In this document: positions 1 to 8,330 of the stretch, one piece after another
How positions within the stretch are numbered: position 1 is the stretch's first letter
How the letters are laid out: every line of letters begins with the position of its first letter
NCBI GenBank assembly: GCA_964611345.1
Contig: CAZSYU010000009.1
Location: 7,460 to 71,459, forward strand
Source of the DNA: JALZVT01 sp964611345
GTDB taxonomy: Bacteria > Pseudomonadota > Gammaproteobacteria > Pseudomonadales > Azotimanducaceae
Length of the DNA stretch: 64,000 nucleotides
Direction of reading: 5' to 3'
Translations under genes and position numbers: made by a program
The notes under the pieces: generated by a model
Databases searched by the model: none
What the model was told of the DNA's origin: nothing
The model's input: the letters and a program-made list of their open reading frames with translations, nothing else

Positions 1-567
1 CGCTTTCATCAGGGGCCAACAGCCGCCACAGCTCTGCTTGCCTGCTGGCTTTTGTTCACGACGGCGCTCCCGGCCACTGCGCGAATCGTCGTTGAATCCC
101 TGGTGCCCGTTCCCGCAGGCGCAGAGCTGTTGCTTGCGCAACGCGAGAAAGTAAATGATGCCTGGGACCTACCCAAAGAGGCGACGATGGATCCCTTTGT
201 TGCCTCCCACCCTCAGTGGAAAGATGGCGTTGCGATGAAAGAGTCTTTCGAGTGGAAGTGGTATTACGCTTTTCATCAGGTGGGCGATGAGTCAGTAAAG
301 GCCGTCTCAGATGCGCTGCGTGACGGTATCACTCGCAGAGATCAGCTGATGGGTTGGGTATCTATATTTTCTCCACCGTTGGCAACACAGCGGTGGCTAA
401 GCCATCTTGCCGAAACCGACCGACATCACCATCAAAAGTATGTGGGCTGCGCAAGAGATTTCCATGCGTCATTGCGCGAGTTTCACTACCCGATGTTGTT
501 TGGCAACAAAGAGTATTCGCTTGCGGCAATGGCCGACTTGCCTAGATTTCAGCCCTGTATTGACTAG
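1..567 (+). CDS. ABC transporter permease, DUF3526 family (5' partial)
   Basis: The reading frame is open from the first base, so the gene begins upstream of the window; only its C-terminal part (about 188 codons) is present. The first codons encode a hydrophobic membrane segment, followed by a soluble region with the W-D-L-P-K, F-E-W-K-W-Y-Y-A-F-H-Q-V, A-L-R-D-G-I and F-S-P-P-L-A-T-Q-R patterns, ending in another Y-P-M-L-F and L-P-R-F. I recognise these as the periplasmic domain of DUF3526 ABC permease subunits. In that family the protein sits in the inner membrane beside an ATPase and a second permease, which would lie upstream here. The transported substrate cannot be told from the sequence. 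Confidence 0.75.
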   Translation, partial: RFHQGPTAATALLACWLLFTTALPATARIVVESLVPVPAGAELLLAQREKVNDAWDLPKEATMDPFVASHPQWKDGVAMKESFEWKWYYAFHQVGDESVKAVSDALRDGITRRDQLMGWVSIFSPPLATQRWLSHLAETDRHHHQKYVGCARDFHASLREFHYPMLFGNKEYSLAAMADLPRFQPCID

Positions 568-607
568 CCACAAGAAACGTACCACCTGTGTCAAACTTGC
601 AAGCAAC

Positions 608-1015
608 ATGCCACGCTTTGCCGACTACAAAAAATTCGCCCTACGAGACCTCGTTATCGTCGCTGCCACCATCGCGTTCTGGGCAGCCAACAGTATTAGC
701 CCCCTTACTGGCGCGTCCGCAATCGCATGCGGAGTACTAACCGGTCTCTGCGCTCTGCAATTTCACGAATGGGGCCACATATGGGGAGGGTTACGCTGCA
801 AAGCAGACATTTACCCGCCACCCCGCTGGTTGTGGTTACCACGCGAACACTTGGCAGGTCAAACTGCGCTGATTATGGGCAGCATTACGGCAAGTCTCAC
901 TGTCATCATCGAGTTTCCGCTCTTTGCCCGGGTCTATTTTGGCGGCAGCCTGCCACCCGTAGAGTTGCTCAAGCGAACTCCAAGCACTACCATCGAGAAA
1001 TCTCTGCACCCGTAG
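608..1015 (+). CDS. Small membrane protein with HEWGH (HExxH) motif
   Basis: A 135-residue protein read from ATG 608; the frame is open further upstream, but that part lies under the preceding gene. Two hydrophobic stretches (about residues 11-45 and 83-110) flank the motif F-H-E-W-G-H-I-W-G-G near residues 57-66. HExxH within or next to membrane segments is typical of zinc metallopeptidases, including site-2-protease-like proteins. Homologues I vaguely recall are annotated only as hypothetical. A second zinc ligand is not obvious, so enzymatic activity is unproven. The stop codon lies inside the downstream tRNA-Arg gene, so the last three or four codons and the stop are shared with the tRNA. 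That could mean a 3' truncation or replacement of the original gene end. Confidence 0.5.
   Translation: MPRFADYKKFALRDLVIVAATIAFWAANSISPLTGASAIACGVLTGLCALQFHEWGHIWGGLRCKADIYPPPRWLWLPREHLAGQTALIMGSITASLTVIIEFPLFARVYFGGSLPPVELLKRTPSTTIEKSLHP
965..993 (+). promoter_or_regulatory. Candidate sigma-70 promoter for tRNA-Arg
   Basis: TTGCTC at 965-970 and TACCAT at 988-993 are separated by exactly 17 bp and would start transcription about 5 bases before the tRNA. The matches to consensus are moderate (3/6 and 4/6). The site lies within the 3' end of the HEWGH-protein gene. Confidence 0.3.
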
Positions 1016-1082
1016 CTCAGCTGGATAGAGTGTTGGCCTCCGAAGCCAAAGGTCGTGCGTTCGAATCGCACCGGGTGCGCCA
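1006..1082 (+). tRNA. tRNA-Arg (anticodon CCG)
   Basis: A complete 77-nt cloverleaf with encoded CCA. The acceptor stem GCACCCG pairs with CGGGTGC, followed by discriminator G and CCA at 1080-1082. The D arm has GCTC/GAGT, the anticodon stem is TTGGC/GCCAA with loop CTCCGAA (anticodon CCG), and the T arm contains GTTCGAATC. It reads CGG arginine codons. The 5' end overlaps the last bases of the upstream protein-coding frame. A tRNA of this kind is a common integration site, but I see no integrase or repeated tRNA 3' end downstream in the window. Confidence 0.97.
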
Positions 1083-1097
1083 GGTTCGGAACTCACT

Positions 1098-1271
1098 ATG
1101 CCCTTATTCAAACGCGATCCGACAAAAAAACTGAAGAAACGCTACCAAGAGAAAATGCAGGCGGCGATGGTGGCGTTGAGAAACGGTGATGTGCGCCAAA
1201 ACGCATCTCTTGTCGCTGAAGCTGACGAACTCAAAGCGCAGCTAGATCGGCTAATTGCCAATAATGGCTAA
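1098..1271 (+). CDS. Small DUF6435-like protein
   Basis: A 57-residue ORF starting 16 bases after the tRNA. It begins M-P-L-F-K-R-D-P-T-K-K-L-K-K-R-Y and continues as an amphipathic, heptad-like helix (M-V-A-L-R-N-G-D-V-R, then E-A-D-E-L-K-A-Q-L-D-R-L). This is the layout of the short DUF6435 proteins (about 55 residues, often starting F-K-x-D-P-x-K-K-L) found throughout gammaproteobacteria. The function of that family is not known. It is probably cytoplasmic and helical hairpin or coiled coil in shape. It is easy to miss because it is under 60 codons. Confidence 0.7.
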   Translation: MPLFKRDPTKKLKKRYQEKMQAAMVALRNGDVRQNASLVAEADELKAQLDRLIANNG

Positions 1272-1288
1272 CTCCAACCAGTAGCAAG

Positions 1289-1501
1289 ATGTCAGATCGC
1301 AAGAGCCAGCCGTCAAAACTCTCTCTGCAGGAACGCATCAATCAGCAAGACGCGTGGACGTTCCCTGAATGTCTTGGCCTCGCGAGCGACTACAACATGA
1401 AGGTACGCATGGTTATTGCGATGGTGTATGCAGCGGGTAAAACCTATGTCGAGCGTGACTTGCAGGTTTCAGATGCAGATCCGCAAGAACCGCTTGCCTA
1501 A
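1289..1501 (+). CDS. Small conserved hypothetical protein
   Basis: A 70-residue soluble protein with the pattern Q-E-R-I-N-Q-Q-D-A-W-T-F-P-E-C-L-G-L-A near residues 14-32. It starts 17 bases after the DUF6435-like gene, so the two may be co-transcribed. I do not recognise a family and see no signal peptide or membrane segment. Its stop overlaps by four bases the stop of the convergent cytochrome gene. Confidence 0.5.
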   Translation: MSDRKSQPSKLSLQERINQQDAWTFPECLGLASDYNMKVRMVIAMVYAAGKTYVERDLQVSDADPQEPLA

Positions 1502-3675
1502 CCGCCACTAAGTCGTTGCTGGTACGCCGCTGCTTTTTTAGATAGTCCCACATCACGCGCGATGCCAGCGCCCGCCTCAAGCAACGATCGAGCTTCGGGA
1601 TTAACTTTTAGTTGTGCATCGATCACCTCTAGCGCTTTTTCTGGCTTACCCAGTGAGTTAAGCGCAATCGCGTAGGTGTAGGCATAGCGAGGTACATCAG
1701 GAGCGAAAGACCAGGCGGATTCGAAAGCTTTAAGCGCATCGTCCCTGCGTTTTTGACGCACCAACCAGAATCCTTTGGCCAGCACCACATCTGGCGAACC
1801 GGGCACGGCGGCCAGTGCGCGGTCGAGCAGCTCCCCTCCGAGCGCGTCACGGTTAGTATCGCGATACAGGTCTGCGAGATTAACGAGTGCAGGCACCCAT
1901 TGCGGGTTTAGCCCGAGAGCAGTTTCCAGCGCCGCTTCGGCGCCACGCACATTACCTCTAGCCAGCTCTAGGGTCGCGATACTCGATTGAGCTTCCGTGC
2001 GATCAGCATTGAGCGTTAATACTTCCATGTATTCGTCAATGTGTGGCTGCAGTTGCTTTTGCTGTGCAACAGATAACTCTGCATATCCCCCAGACAGCAA
2101 TCGGGTTGCTTCGATGCGCACAGCACGCAGCTCATCTTTTAGAAGATGACTGGCCTTGCTCCATTGCTCAGCCAGCGGCCAACGCTCGGCACCTCGTAGT
2201 GCCCCTATTCGTACAAGCGGTTCAGGATCTCGCAAGCCACGCCGGATAGCATCGCTCGTATCGCCCCGCACGTAGTTTGCACTTAACGACAAAAGCGTAG
2301 ACCTGACAATTGGCGTGAGTGCCTCGCCTTGCGCCAGCGCCGCTAGTTGAGCTTCGACGCTGAGTTCGCCACGTCGCGCGGCAGCTAGCACCGTCGAAAA
2401 GTGAGCTGCAGGCGGCGCTTGAACATGTTCGGCAATCGCCCTCGCTGCCCATTCAGAAGACTGATCACTATGGCAGGCACTGCAGGCATTGGGCGTCTGG
2501 GTTTTCGCACTAAGGTCTGGGCGCGGAATGCGAAATGAATGATCTCTGCGCTCATCAACGGTCATGTAAATGCGCGTGGGCATGTGGCAGTTCACGCAGC
2601 GGGCGCCCTCGCTTTCGGTATCGTGAAAGTGATGTTCAGTGGTAGCGAACTGACCCAGCGGCAAAGTGGGAAACTCCTTGCGGCCTGTCTCGTTATGGCA
2701 TTGGGTGCAAACCGCATCACCTTCTAGAATCAGGCGCCCGCTATGCGAGTTGTGACAATTACCGCAGGCAACGCCGCTAGTGTGCATTTTGCTTTGCAGG
2801 AACGAGCCATAGACATAGACCTCATCTAGTATTTGTCCGTCGGCATGATAGAGCCCCGCATCGAGTAGCGCAGGCGAATAGTGATCGAGAAACGGCTTGG
2901 CAGGTTGAAAACCCTCGGCGAGCTGGCTACGACGACTGTGGCAGGGCGCGCAACTGTTTATCTGCAACTGTTGTTCAGAGAGCACAGGCAAACTTGTCGC
3001 CGCCGGATCTTCAAGATGAGCAGAAGCCGGACCATGACAGGCCTCGCACCCTACGGTGACTTCGGCAAAGCGCGTGTCGTAGGTTTTGGATGCCGGGTCA
3101 TACCCCTTGATTACCGCAGTAGAGTGGCAATCCGCACACATCGTATTCCAGTTGAAAGGCGTTTTGCTCCAATGCAGAACATCGTCTGGTTGGCCTGAAG
3201 ATTCGGGCTGTAAGTGAAACCAACGCGCGCCACCCGCACCACCAGGTCGCGAGTCCCATGCCAGCGCCGAGGCTTGTAGCCGACCGCCGGGAAAAGCAAC
3301 CAAATACTGTTGCAGCGGTTCTTTGCCAAAGGTATAGCGTACGTCAAACGAACGCAGTGCTCCCGTTTCATCGTCAGTCGCTAGCGACAAAGCGCCCGAG
3401 TCAGAGGTGAAGCTACTTACTACCCCCGCAACTTCAATCGGCTCGGCGCCAAAGTCTCCGAGGTTGCCGCCCGCCTCAAGCGGCTGCATCGCGGCAAAGT
3501 GGTGCGACGATTGCCAGAGCGCGTATTCAGCCGCGTGACAGTCCACACAGCGCTCCGACCCAACGTAGCTGGGCGGACCGGCAGACGAAACAACAGTATC
3601 GTTTACTGCGTCCTCTGCACAGGCAGTAACCAGCAACAAAGCGCTGATACATAACAGGCAGATAACCCGGCGCAT
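1498..3675 (-). CDS. Octahaem cytochrome c / TPR lipoprotein
   Basis: A 725-residue exported electron-transfer protein. The N-terminus is a lipoprotein-type signal ending L-L-L-V-T-A-C, so it is probably anchored to a membrane on the periplasmic side. Eight CxxCH haem-binding motifs follow: CVDCH, CADCH, CEACH, CAPCH, CGNCH, CTQCH, CVNCH and CSACH, all within the first 420 residues or so. The remaining 300 residues are helical, first HEAT-like (E-P-L-V-R-I-G-A-L-R-G-A) and then tetratricopeptide repeats (for example A-L-V-N-L-A-D-L-Y-R-D-T). Multihaem-TPR fusions of this kind are widespread but mostly uncharacterised; a redox partner or reductase role is likely, the substrate unknown. It is followed by tatD two bases away on the same strand (tatD upstream). 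Confidence 0.88.
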   Translation of the reverse strand: MRRVICLLCISALLLVTACAEDAVNDTVVSSAGPPSYVGSERCVDCHAAEYALWQSSHHFAAMQPLEAGGNLGDFGAEPIEVAGVVSSFTSDSGALSLATDDETGALRSFDVRYTFGKEPLQQYLVAFPGGRLQASALAWDSRPGGAGGARWFHLQPESSGQPDDVLHWSKTPFNWNTMCADCHSTAVIKGYDPASKTYDTRFAEVTVGCEACHGPASAHLEDPAATSLPVLSEQQLQINSCAPCHSRRSQLAEGFQPAKPFLDHYSPALLDAGLYHADGQILDEVYVYGSFLQSKMHTSGVACGNCHNSHSGRLILEGDAVCTQCHNETGRKEFPTLPLGQFATTEHHFHDTESEGARCVNCHMPTRIYMTVDERRDHSFRIPRPDLSAKTQTPNACSACHSDQSSEWAARAIAEHVQAPPAAHFSTVLAAARRGELSVEAQLAALAQGEALTPIVRSTLLSLSANYVRGDTSDAIRRGLRDPEPLVRIGALRGAERWPLAEQWSKASHLLKDELRAVRIEATRLLSGGYAELSVAQQKQLQPHIDEYMEVLTLNADRTEAQSSIATLELARGNVRGAEAALETALGLNPQWVPALVNLADLYRDTNRDALGGELLDRALAAVPGSPDVVLAKGFWLVRQKRRDDALKAFESAWSFAPDVPRYAYTYAIALNSLGKPEKALEVIDAQLKVNPEARSLLEAGAGIARDVGLSKKAAAYQQRLSGG

Positions 3676-3677
3676 CG

Positions 3678-4484
3678 CTAACGCGAGAAACCAAAAAAAT
3701 GACGGGTGGTCGTGAGCAGCGCAGGCGCTAGCGCCTCGGGTGACTCACCACGAGCTTGCGCGACTGCCGTCAGTATATGCGGCAGATACCTGGGTTCATT
3801 GCGCGTGATCTTCACGGGATAATCGCGCGGCGCAAGGTAGGGAGCGTCGGTTTCTATCATCAGCCGCTCAATGGGTATGTGCCTTACTACTTCTTTAAGA
3901 TGTTTGCCCCGGCGTTCATCGCACAGCCAACCCGTAATTCCAATATGCAAATCGAGATCAAGATAGGCAATTGCCTGCTCGAGTGTGCCCGTAAAACAGT
4001 GCACCACACCCGCCGAGACTTGATCACGGTGTGCTCGCATAAGCTCAAGAAACTCTTCGTGAGCATCTCGCTCATGCAAGAACAGCGGTAAGCGGTTTAC
4101 AGCAGCGAGCTTGAGCTGTGCTACGAAACAGCCCACCTGGTCAGTGCGCGGGGAGAAGTCGCGATTAAAATCGAGGCCGCACTCACCCACCGCCACCACT
4201 TCCGGTTGTGCGCACAGAGACTCGATCAATGGCAGCGTCTCAACAACGCTAAACTCGCTGGCATGGTGAGGGTGAATGCCTGCAGTACTATACAAAAAAC
4301 CCGGGTGCTCTTTGGTCAACTCAAACGAGGCTCTGGTACTCGCAGCATCACTGCCGGTAAGCACAATGGCGTCGACATTGGCAGCCCGGGCAGCCGTCAG
4401 CACTTGGGGCAAATCTTTACGAAAACGCTTGTTAGTGAGATTGGCGCCAATGTCGATACAGTGAAACGAAGTCGCGCTACTCAA
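3678..4484 (-). CDS. tatD: TatD family metal-dependent deoxyribonuclease
   Basis: A 268-residue TIM-barrel metallohydrolase that acts on DNA (3'-5' exonuclease activity is described for E. coli TatD). The N-terminus reads C-I-D-I-G-A-N-L-T-N, as in true TatD, rather than the HxH of YcfH/YjjV. Other motifs are T-A-G-I-H-P-H-H, the metal-binding V-G-E-C-G-L-D-F, H-E-R-D-A-H, V-H-C-F-T-G and E-T-D-A-P-Y-L-A-P-R. The length is normal. The start used is TTG at 4484; no better in-frame ATG lies before the first motif. The cytochrome gene begins two bases after its stop, so the two could be co-transcribed. Confidence 0.92.
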   Translation of the reverse strand: MSSATSFHCIDIGANLTNKRFRKDLPQVLTAARAANVDAIVLTGSDAASTRASFELTKEHPGFLYSTAGIHPHHASEFSVVETLPLIESLCAQPEVVAVGECGLDFNRDFSPRTDQVGCFVAQLKLAAVNRLPLFLHERDAHEEFLELMRAHRDQVSAGVVHCFTGTLEQAIAYLDLDLHIGITGWLCDERRGKHLKEVVRHIPIERLMIETDAPYLAPRDYPVKITRNEPRYLPHILTAVAQARGESPEALAPALLTTTRHFFGFSR

Positions 4485-4508
4485 TTAGTCATCCGCCTAT
4501 TCAGCCGA

Positions 4509-5387
4509 CTAAACAGCCAAAGCAACTAGCAGCTCATCATAGCTTGCGCAGCCTGTCACCGACACCATCTCGCTCTGCCAGCGGGCATCCAGCTCTTCTA
4601 CAATCGCAGCAGGCAGCGCACTGCCAGAACCGGCTTTACCTTCTCGTACTTTTGCACTGTCACTGCCAGGGGGTAACAAACCATCGCGTTCGCTGAGTTC
4701 TCGCATGAGCGCATCGTCAAACCGATCTTTGTGTGCAAGCATAAACTCGATGTTAGTGTGCTCAAGCGTTAGGGCAAGCAACTCATCATCAAGTGGAACG
4801 TCTATGAAATGGGCGATCTGCCTAATAGAAGTCGGGCTGTCTTTGAGCATTAATTCGTAGGCCAAAAACAGTACGTCGGGATCATGTCTGCGTGGCCACC
4901 AGGATTGCAGATGCTTGTAGTAGGCGTTGCTTTTAAAGAAGGTTTTGTGCGCCAGCTCTGCAATATCGATACTACCCGGCTCAAAAAACCAGCCTTCCAT
5001 GAATTTGAAGTTCGACACCAGTACATCGGCCGGATTACGGACCACATTAATGTAGCGGCCACCCTTAGGTACAAGGTTGGCGGGCAAATGGCTCTTAAAG
5101 GCCCGCGGGTTCGCGCGCTGCTCTGCGTCGAGGTCGATACCCAGCAGCGGGCTCATTTCAATCCAGGGAACAACGCGGGAAATATCATCAAAGTCCATAT
5201 CGCCACGCGTTCGCAGGGTGTGCACAATCTGCTGGGTCCAGGTTGTACCGCTTTTGCCCCAGGGAGTAACCACAACATCTGTCGGGCGCAGTTCAAGCGC
5301 CAAACCCTTGGCGATCTGTGCACGATCAAAAATTTGGTCCTGCAGTTTCTGCATGGCGTCTATGCTGGTTGGTCTTGATGTACCCAT
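4509..5387 (-). CDS. Sulfotransferase domain protein
   Basis: A 292-residue cytoplasmic sulfotransferase of the Sulfotransfer_1 type, transferring sulfate from PAPS to a hydroxyl or amine acceptor. The 5'-phosphosulfate-binding loop is visible as P-W-G-K-S-G-T-T-W-T-Q-Q near residues 43-54, and the 3'-phosphate-binding segment as N-V-V-R-N-P-A-D-V-L-V-S-N near residue 115. The acceptor cannot be predicted; steroid, alcohol and phenol sulfotransferases all look alike at this level. It begins divergently from the serine hydrolase gene, with a short shared upstream region. Confidence 0.88.
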   Translation of the reverse strand: MGTSRPTSIDAMQKLQDQIFDRAQIAKGLALELRPTDVVVTPWGKSGTTWTQQIVHTLRTRGDMDFDDISRVVPWIEMSPLLGIDLDAEQRANPRAFKSHLPANLVPKGGRYINVVRNPADVLVSNFKFMEGWFFEPGSIDIAELAHKTFFKSNAYYKHLQSWWPRRHDPDVLFLAYELMLKDSPTSIRQIAHFIDVPLDDELLALTLEHTNIEFMLAHKDRFDDALMRELSERDGLLPPGSDSAKVREGKAGSGSALPAAIVEELDARWQSEMVSVTGCASYDELLVALAV

Positions 5388-5471
5388 GCCACTAGCTTAC
5401 TACTATTTGGCATGACGGACCTCGTCGCCCAAGGTAGCCTTGATCCCAGAAATTTTGCCCATGGAGTTTTC

Positions 5472-6827
5472 TTGAAACGACTATTACTTATTACCGTTAC
5501 CACGCTGGCAGCTCTCGTACTGGTGGGCATACTCGTGCTGCGACTAACCTTAGGCGCCAGCCCCGGCGCCCTGTTTGATGTCGCAGGCGGCATGGCCGCA
5601 AAACTTGGCTGCTCGGGTCGCTACGTTACGGGCCTGTCCCCAGAGCAAGTCAGTGCAGATCTAAAAAGCTACTCGGGCGCGTATGGTTTGGTAGATATCA
5701 CCAATATCGACAGTGAGAAGCGAGTGACGGCAAAGCTGCCGCCAGGGTCTACCCACAGCGCGACCTTCAGGGAAGGCATTGGCTGCACGCTCGATATCGG
5801 CGACACCAGCGCGCTCGATGCGATTAATGTACCCAAACCAACTCGTCCTGCTAAAGCACCGAATAGCGGCGAACTGGATGCACTGCTCGCCACCCAACTG
5901 CAAACCGATAACGCCGCTGGGCGCCAAACTCGCGCCTTGCTGGTTATGCACAACAACCAGGTCGCTGGTGAAGCTCATGCCAGCGGATTCGAGCGCGACA
6001 CACCTCATTTAGGCTGGTCGATGGGTAAGAGCTTGATCTCTATTCTATTGGGGCGCCTGGAAGCACAGGGCAAGCTGAGAGTAGAAGAGACCGAGCTCTT
6101 TACACAATGGAGCGATGCAAGAGGCAAAATCGCTCTGGAAGACTTATTGCACATGACCTCCGGACTCAAGTTCGCTGAGATCTATGCTCCGGGTTCCGAT
6201 GCAACGCGGATGCTGTTTAACGAGTACAGTGCAGCAAGCGTTGCACGCGACCAACCTGCGATCCACACGCCCGGCAGTCATTTTGCCTACTCCTCGGGCA
6301 CCACCAATCTCCTATCTCAACTGCTGTTCGAGCGAGTCGGCGGGACTCCCGCCGATGCCTATAGTTATTTACACAGTGCTCTACTCAACCCCCTGGGGTT
6401 GTCACACACGATTGTCGAGTCTGATCCCAGTGGCGTATTCGTCGGCAGTTCTTACGTTTACGCTTCTGCCCACGATTGGGCATCGCTGGGTAACCTCTTG
6501 GGTAACAAGGGCAATCACAACGGCAAACAACTGCTAACCCAGTCATGGGTAAAACGAGCAACCGAACCCAATAACTCTGACAACGAGCCCCGCTACGGTT
6601 ATCAACTATGGTTAAACAGCGGAGGCGACGAGCTACGTTGGCCAGACCTGCCGGCAGACGCCTATGCCATGCGCGGTAATCGCGCCCAGATTGTAATGGT
6701 CATTCCTAGCCGCAACGCCGTATTTGTCCGACTGGGTTGGAGCCAGGGCTCCTATCCCGCCAACGAGATTTTCACTAGCTGGTTGCAGGCAATCGACAAC
6801 ATCAACACACCGGAGAGCACAACATGA
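5472..6827 (+). CDS. Serine hydrolase, beta-lactamase/class C-like
   Basis: A penicillin-binding-fold serine hydrolase with one N-terminal membrane anchor. The SxxK nucleophile motif is W-S-M-G-K-S (about residue 178 from this start), and Y-S-S-G-T-T-N provides the second tyrosine motif. These enzymes cleave esters, amides or peptides in the periplasm; the substrate is unknown. I chose TTG 5472 because GGAG lies five bases upstream and the protein then begins L-K-R-L-L-L-I, a normal signal anchor. An in-frame ATG at 5412 gives 20 more residues but has no ribosome-binding site and lies close to the divergent sulfotransferase start. The stop overlaps the next gene (ATGA). Confidence 0.85.
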   Translation: MKRLLLITVTTLAALVLVGILVLRLTLGASPGALFDVAGGMAAKLGCSGRYVTGLSPEQVSADLKSYSGAYGLVDITNIDSEKRVTAKLPPGSTHSATFREGIGCTLDIGDTSALDAINVPKPTRPAKAPNSGELDALLATQLQTDNAAGRQTRALLVMHNNQVAGEAHASGFERDTPHLGWSMGKSLISILLGRLEAQGKLRVEETELFTQWSDARGKIALEDLLHMTSGLKFAEIYAPGSDATRMLFNEYSAASVARDQPAIHTPGSHFAYSSGTTNLLSQLLFERVGGTPADAYSYLHSALLNPLGLSHTIVESDPSGVFVGSSYVYASAHDWASLGNLLGNKGNHNGKQLLTQSWVKRATEPNNSDNEPRYGYQLWLNSGGDELRWPDLPADAYAMRGNRAQIVMVIPSRNAVFVRLGWSQGSYPANEIFTSWLQAIDNINTPESTT

Positions 6828-7183
6828 CACGCAGCGCGAAAGAAACCATAGAACTGTTCTGGAAAATTCAGGACGAAGGCGACTACACCAAGGTTGTACC
6901 CCTGTTTGCAGATGACGCGGTTCTCGTTGATCCGATCTTTGGCACCTTCGAGGGGCGCGATGCCATCGCCGGTTTCATGGCAAAGATGGTGGAAGAAATG
7001 GGCGCTCGCCAAACAAGCTTTGTCGTGGAAGAAATTGACGGCGGCGGCGAGGTAGCCTGGGCACAGTGGACAGCCAAGACATCCGCCGGTGATGTCGCGG
7101 GATGTGGCCTTTATCGCGTCAAGAACGGCATGATGACCTACTACAAAGACTACATGAACTCGCCAGCATCCGAAGACTCATAA
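6824..7183 (+). CDS. NTF2/SnoaL-like fold protein
   Basis: A 119-residue cone-shaped alpha+beta protein. The pattern I-E-L-F-W-K-I-Q-D-E-G-D-Y, L-F-A-D-D-A-V-L-V-D-P, F-E-G-R-D-A-I-A-G-F-M and G-L-Y-R-V-K-N-G-M-M-T-Y-Y-K-D-Y is that of the nuclear transport factor 2 / SnoaL superfamily, whose members are small isomerases, hydrolases or ligand binders. It overlaps the serine hydrolase stop by four bases and is surely translated with it. The specific reaction is unknown. Its 3' end overlaps the convergent exported protein by six bases. Confidence 0.82.
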   Translation: MTRSAKETIELFWKIQDEGDYTKVVPLFADDAVLVDPIFGTFEGRDAIAGFMAKMVEEMGARQTSFVVEEIDGGGEVAWAQWTAKTSAGDVAGCGLYRVKNGMMTYYKDYMNSPASEDS

Positions 7184-7753
7184 CCGCGTGCCGCGCTCGA
7201 GTATGTCGTCAAAAATTTCACTGCGATTGTCACCGCCGCCAAACTGAAACAGTCCTCCGGAATAGCTTGTGCCGAACGTGGCTGCAGCGTTATAGGTTTG
7301 TGCCAGAGCAAGTACAAGATCTGTCTCGGTTACCGAAGATAGCGGGTGAATGTAGGCCACCCAGACAAGACCTTGAGCAATCGCGTAGCGAGCATCGAGC
7401 GCAGACTCAAAGTTTGCCTGCAGCATGCGATACAACACTTCTTCTTCTAATTCATTCGCGTCAGCAATCGGAATCATTACGCGCATCCGATTAGCAACCT
7501 CATCGGTCAGAACCTGCGCGGAGGTGCCTTCAAAGGTCACCACCCAATTACCTGGCCGACCCGACACTGAAGGATCAAGCTGTTTAAGCAGCGCACCCAA
7601 AGATTCATTAGTCATAGGTTTGGCGGCAGAAACTGGTTCATCTAGCGGCGGGGTTTTGGACTTACCCTCAGCAGCAGGTAACGAGGTGCTGTTGAACATC
7701 AAAAGCAATGCCAGAAACGTAAAAGTCGCCACAAACTGTGTTGGTTTATTCAT
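7178..7753 (-). CDS. Exported protein with YbjN/CesT-like fold
   Basis: A 191-residue protein with a clear Sec signal peptide (hydrophobic run F-V-A-T-F-T-F-L-A-L-L-L, cleavage near A-A-E). After a linker, a domain of about 120 residues has the order W-V-V-T-F, M-R-V-M-I-P-I-A, L-Y-R-M-L-Q-A-N-F, A-R-Y-A-I-A-Q-G-L-V-W-V-A-Y-I-H-P-L-S-S and S-G-G-L-F-Q-F-G-G-G. This resembles the YbjN / type III secretion chaperone-like fold. No function can be assigned and no catalytic residues are evident. Its coding strand is convergent with the NTF2-like gene. Confidence 0.65.
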   Translation of the reverse strand: MNKPTQFVATFTFLALLLMFNSTSLPAAEGKSKTPPLDEPVSAAKPMTNESLGALLKQLDPSVSGRPGNWVVTFEGTSAQVLTDEVANRMRVMIPIADANELEEEVLYRMLQANFESALDARYAIAQGLVWVAYIHPLSSVTETDLVLALAQTYNAAATFGTSYSGGLFQFGGGDNRSEIFDDILERGTRL

Positions 7754-7911
7754 GCCAGGTCCCCGAGTTGTGCACGCCCAACCAGGGAGCAGGGCGCAGA
7801 GATGATAAGAGCAAAGGTAAGACTGTGCTTATATAGTGTTGTTCACCCTAACTTGCGTGAAAAAGGGGGCTCTGGCAACCTCCGCCGCAGTTTCCCTGGT
7901 TTCTCCCAAAA

Positions 7912-8310
7912 ATGAAGTTCTCTCTGGGCCGATACCAGTTCGGCTTCACCCACGATGTCATCCTCAATGAGGATAAGCCCTACCTTGAACGCTGGATTCT
8001 CTGGTGTGGCATCACTTTGCGGCTGCACCGCTTTTTAGCCAGTGACGAAGATCGCGCTGTACATGATCACCCCTGGTGGTTCGTTACCGTACCTTTTGCC
8101 AGTTATGGCGAGTTCATAGAGCGTGACGGCCAGGAGATGTATCGAACAGTCAAACGCTTTCGGCCGCACTTTCGCGCAGCCAACTTTCGCCACCGGGTTG
8201 AAATCGCCACCGCCCCGGCCTGGACCCTGGTAATAACCGGCCCAAAGAGTAACGAATGGGGATTTTGGCTAGAGGATCAGTTTATTCACAACAATGACTG
8301 GCAAAACTAG
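7912..8310 (+). CDS. Cupin-like hypothetical protein
   Basis: A 132-residue soluble protein. The segment R-L-H-R-F-L-A-S-D-E-D-R-A-V-H-D-H-P-W-W-F and the later F-R-H-R-V-E contain the histidines expected for a small metal-binding double-stranded beta-helix (cupin). Very similar short proteins, with the pattern H-D-H-P-W, occur in phages and bacteria without known function. It starts with ATG after a TCTCCC tract and has no neighbour on the same strand nearby. Confidence 0.6.
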   Translation: MKFSLGRYQFGFTHDVILNEDKPYLERWILWCGITLRLHRFLASDEDRAVHDHPWWFVTVPFASYGEFIERDGQEMYRTVKRFRPHFRAANFRHRVEIATAPAWTLVITGPKSNEWGFWLEDQFIHNNDWQN

Positions 8311-8330
8311 CCAGGCGTACGGACTGCTAA

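Noticed and set aside
727..1134. A plus-strand ORF reading through the tRNA-Arg gene
   Set aside because: It runs straight through the tRNA and into the DUF6435-like gene in another frame; it has no ribosome-binding site and no recognisable domain.
1006..1501. Genomic island integrated at the tRNA-Arg gene
   Set aside because: No integrase, no repeated tRNA 3' end and no mobile genes are seen downstream within the window.
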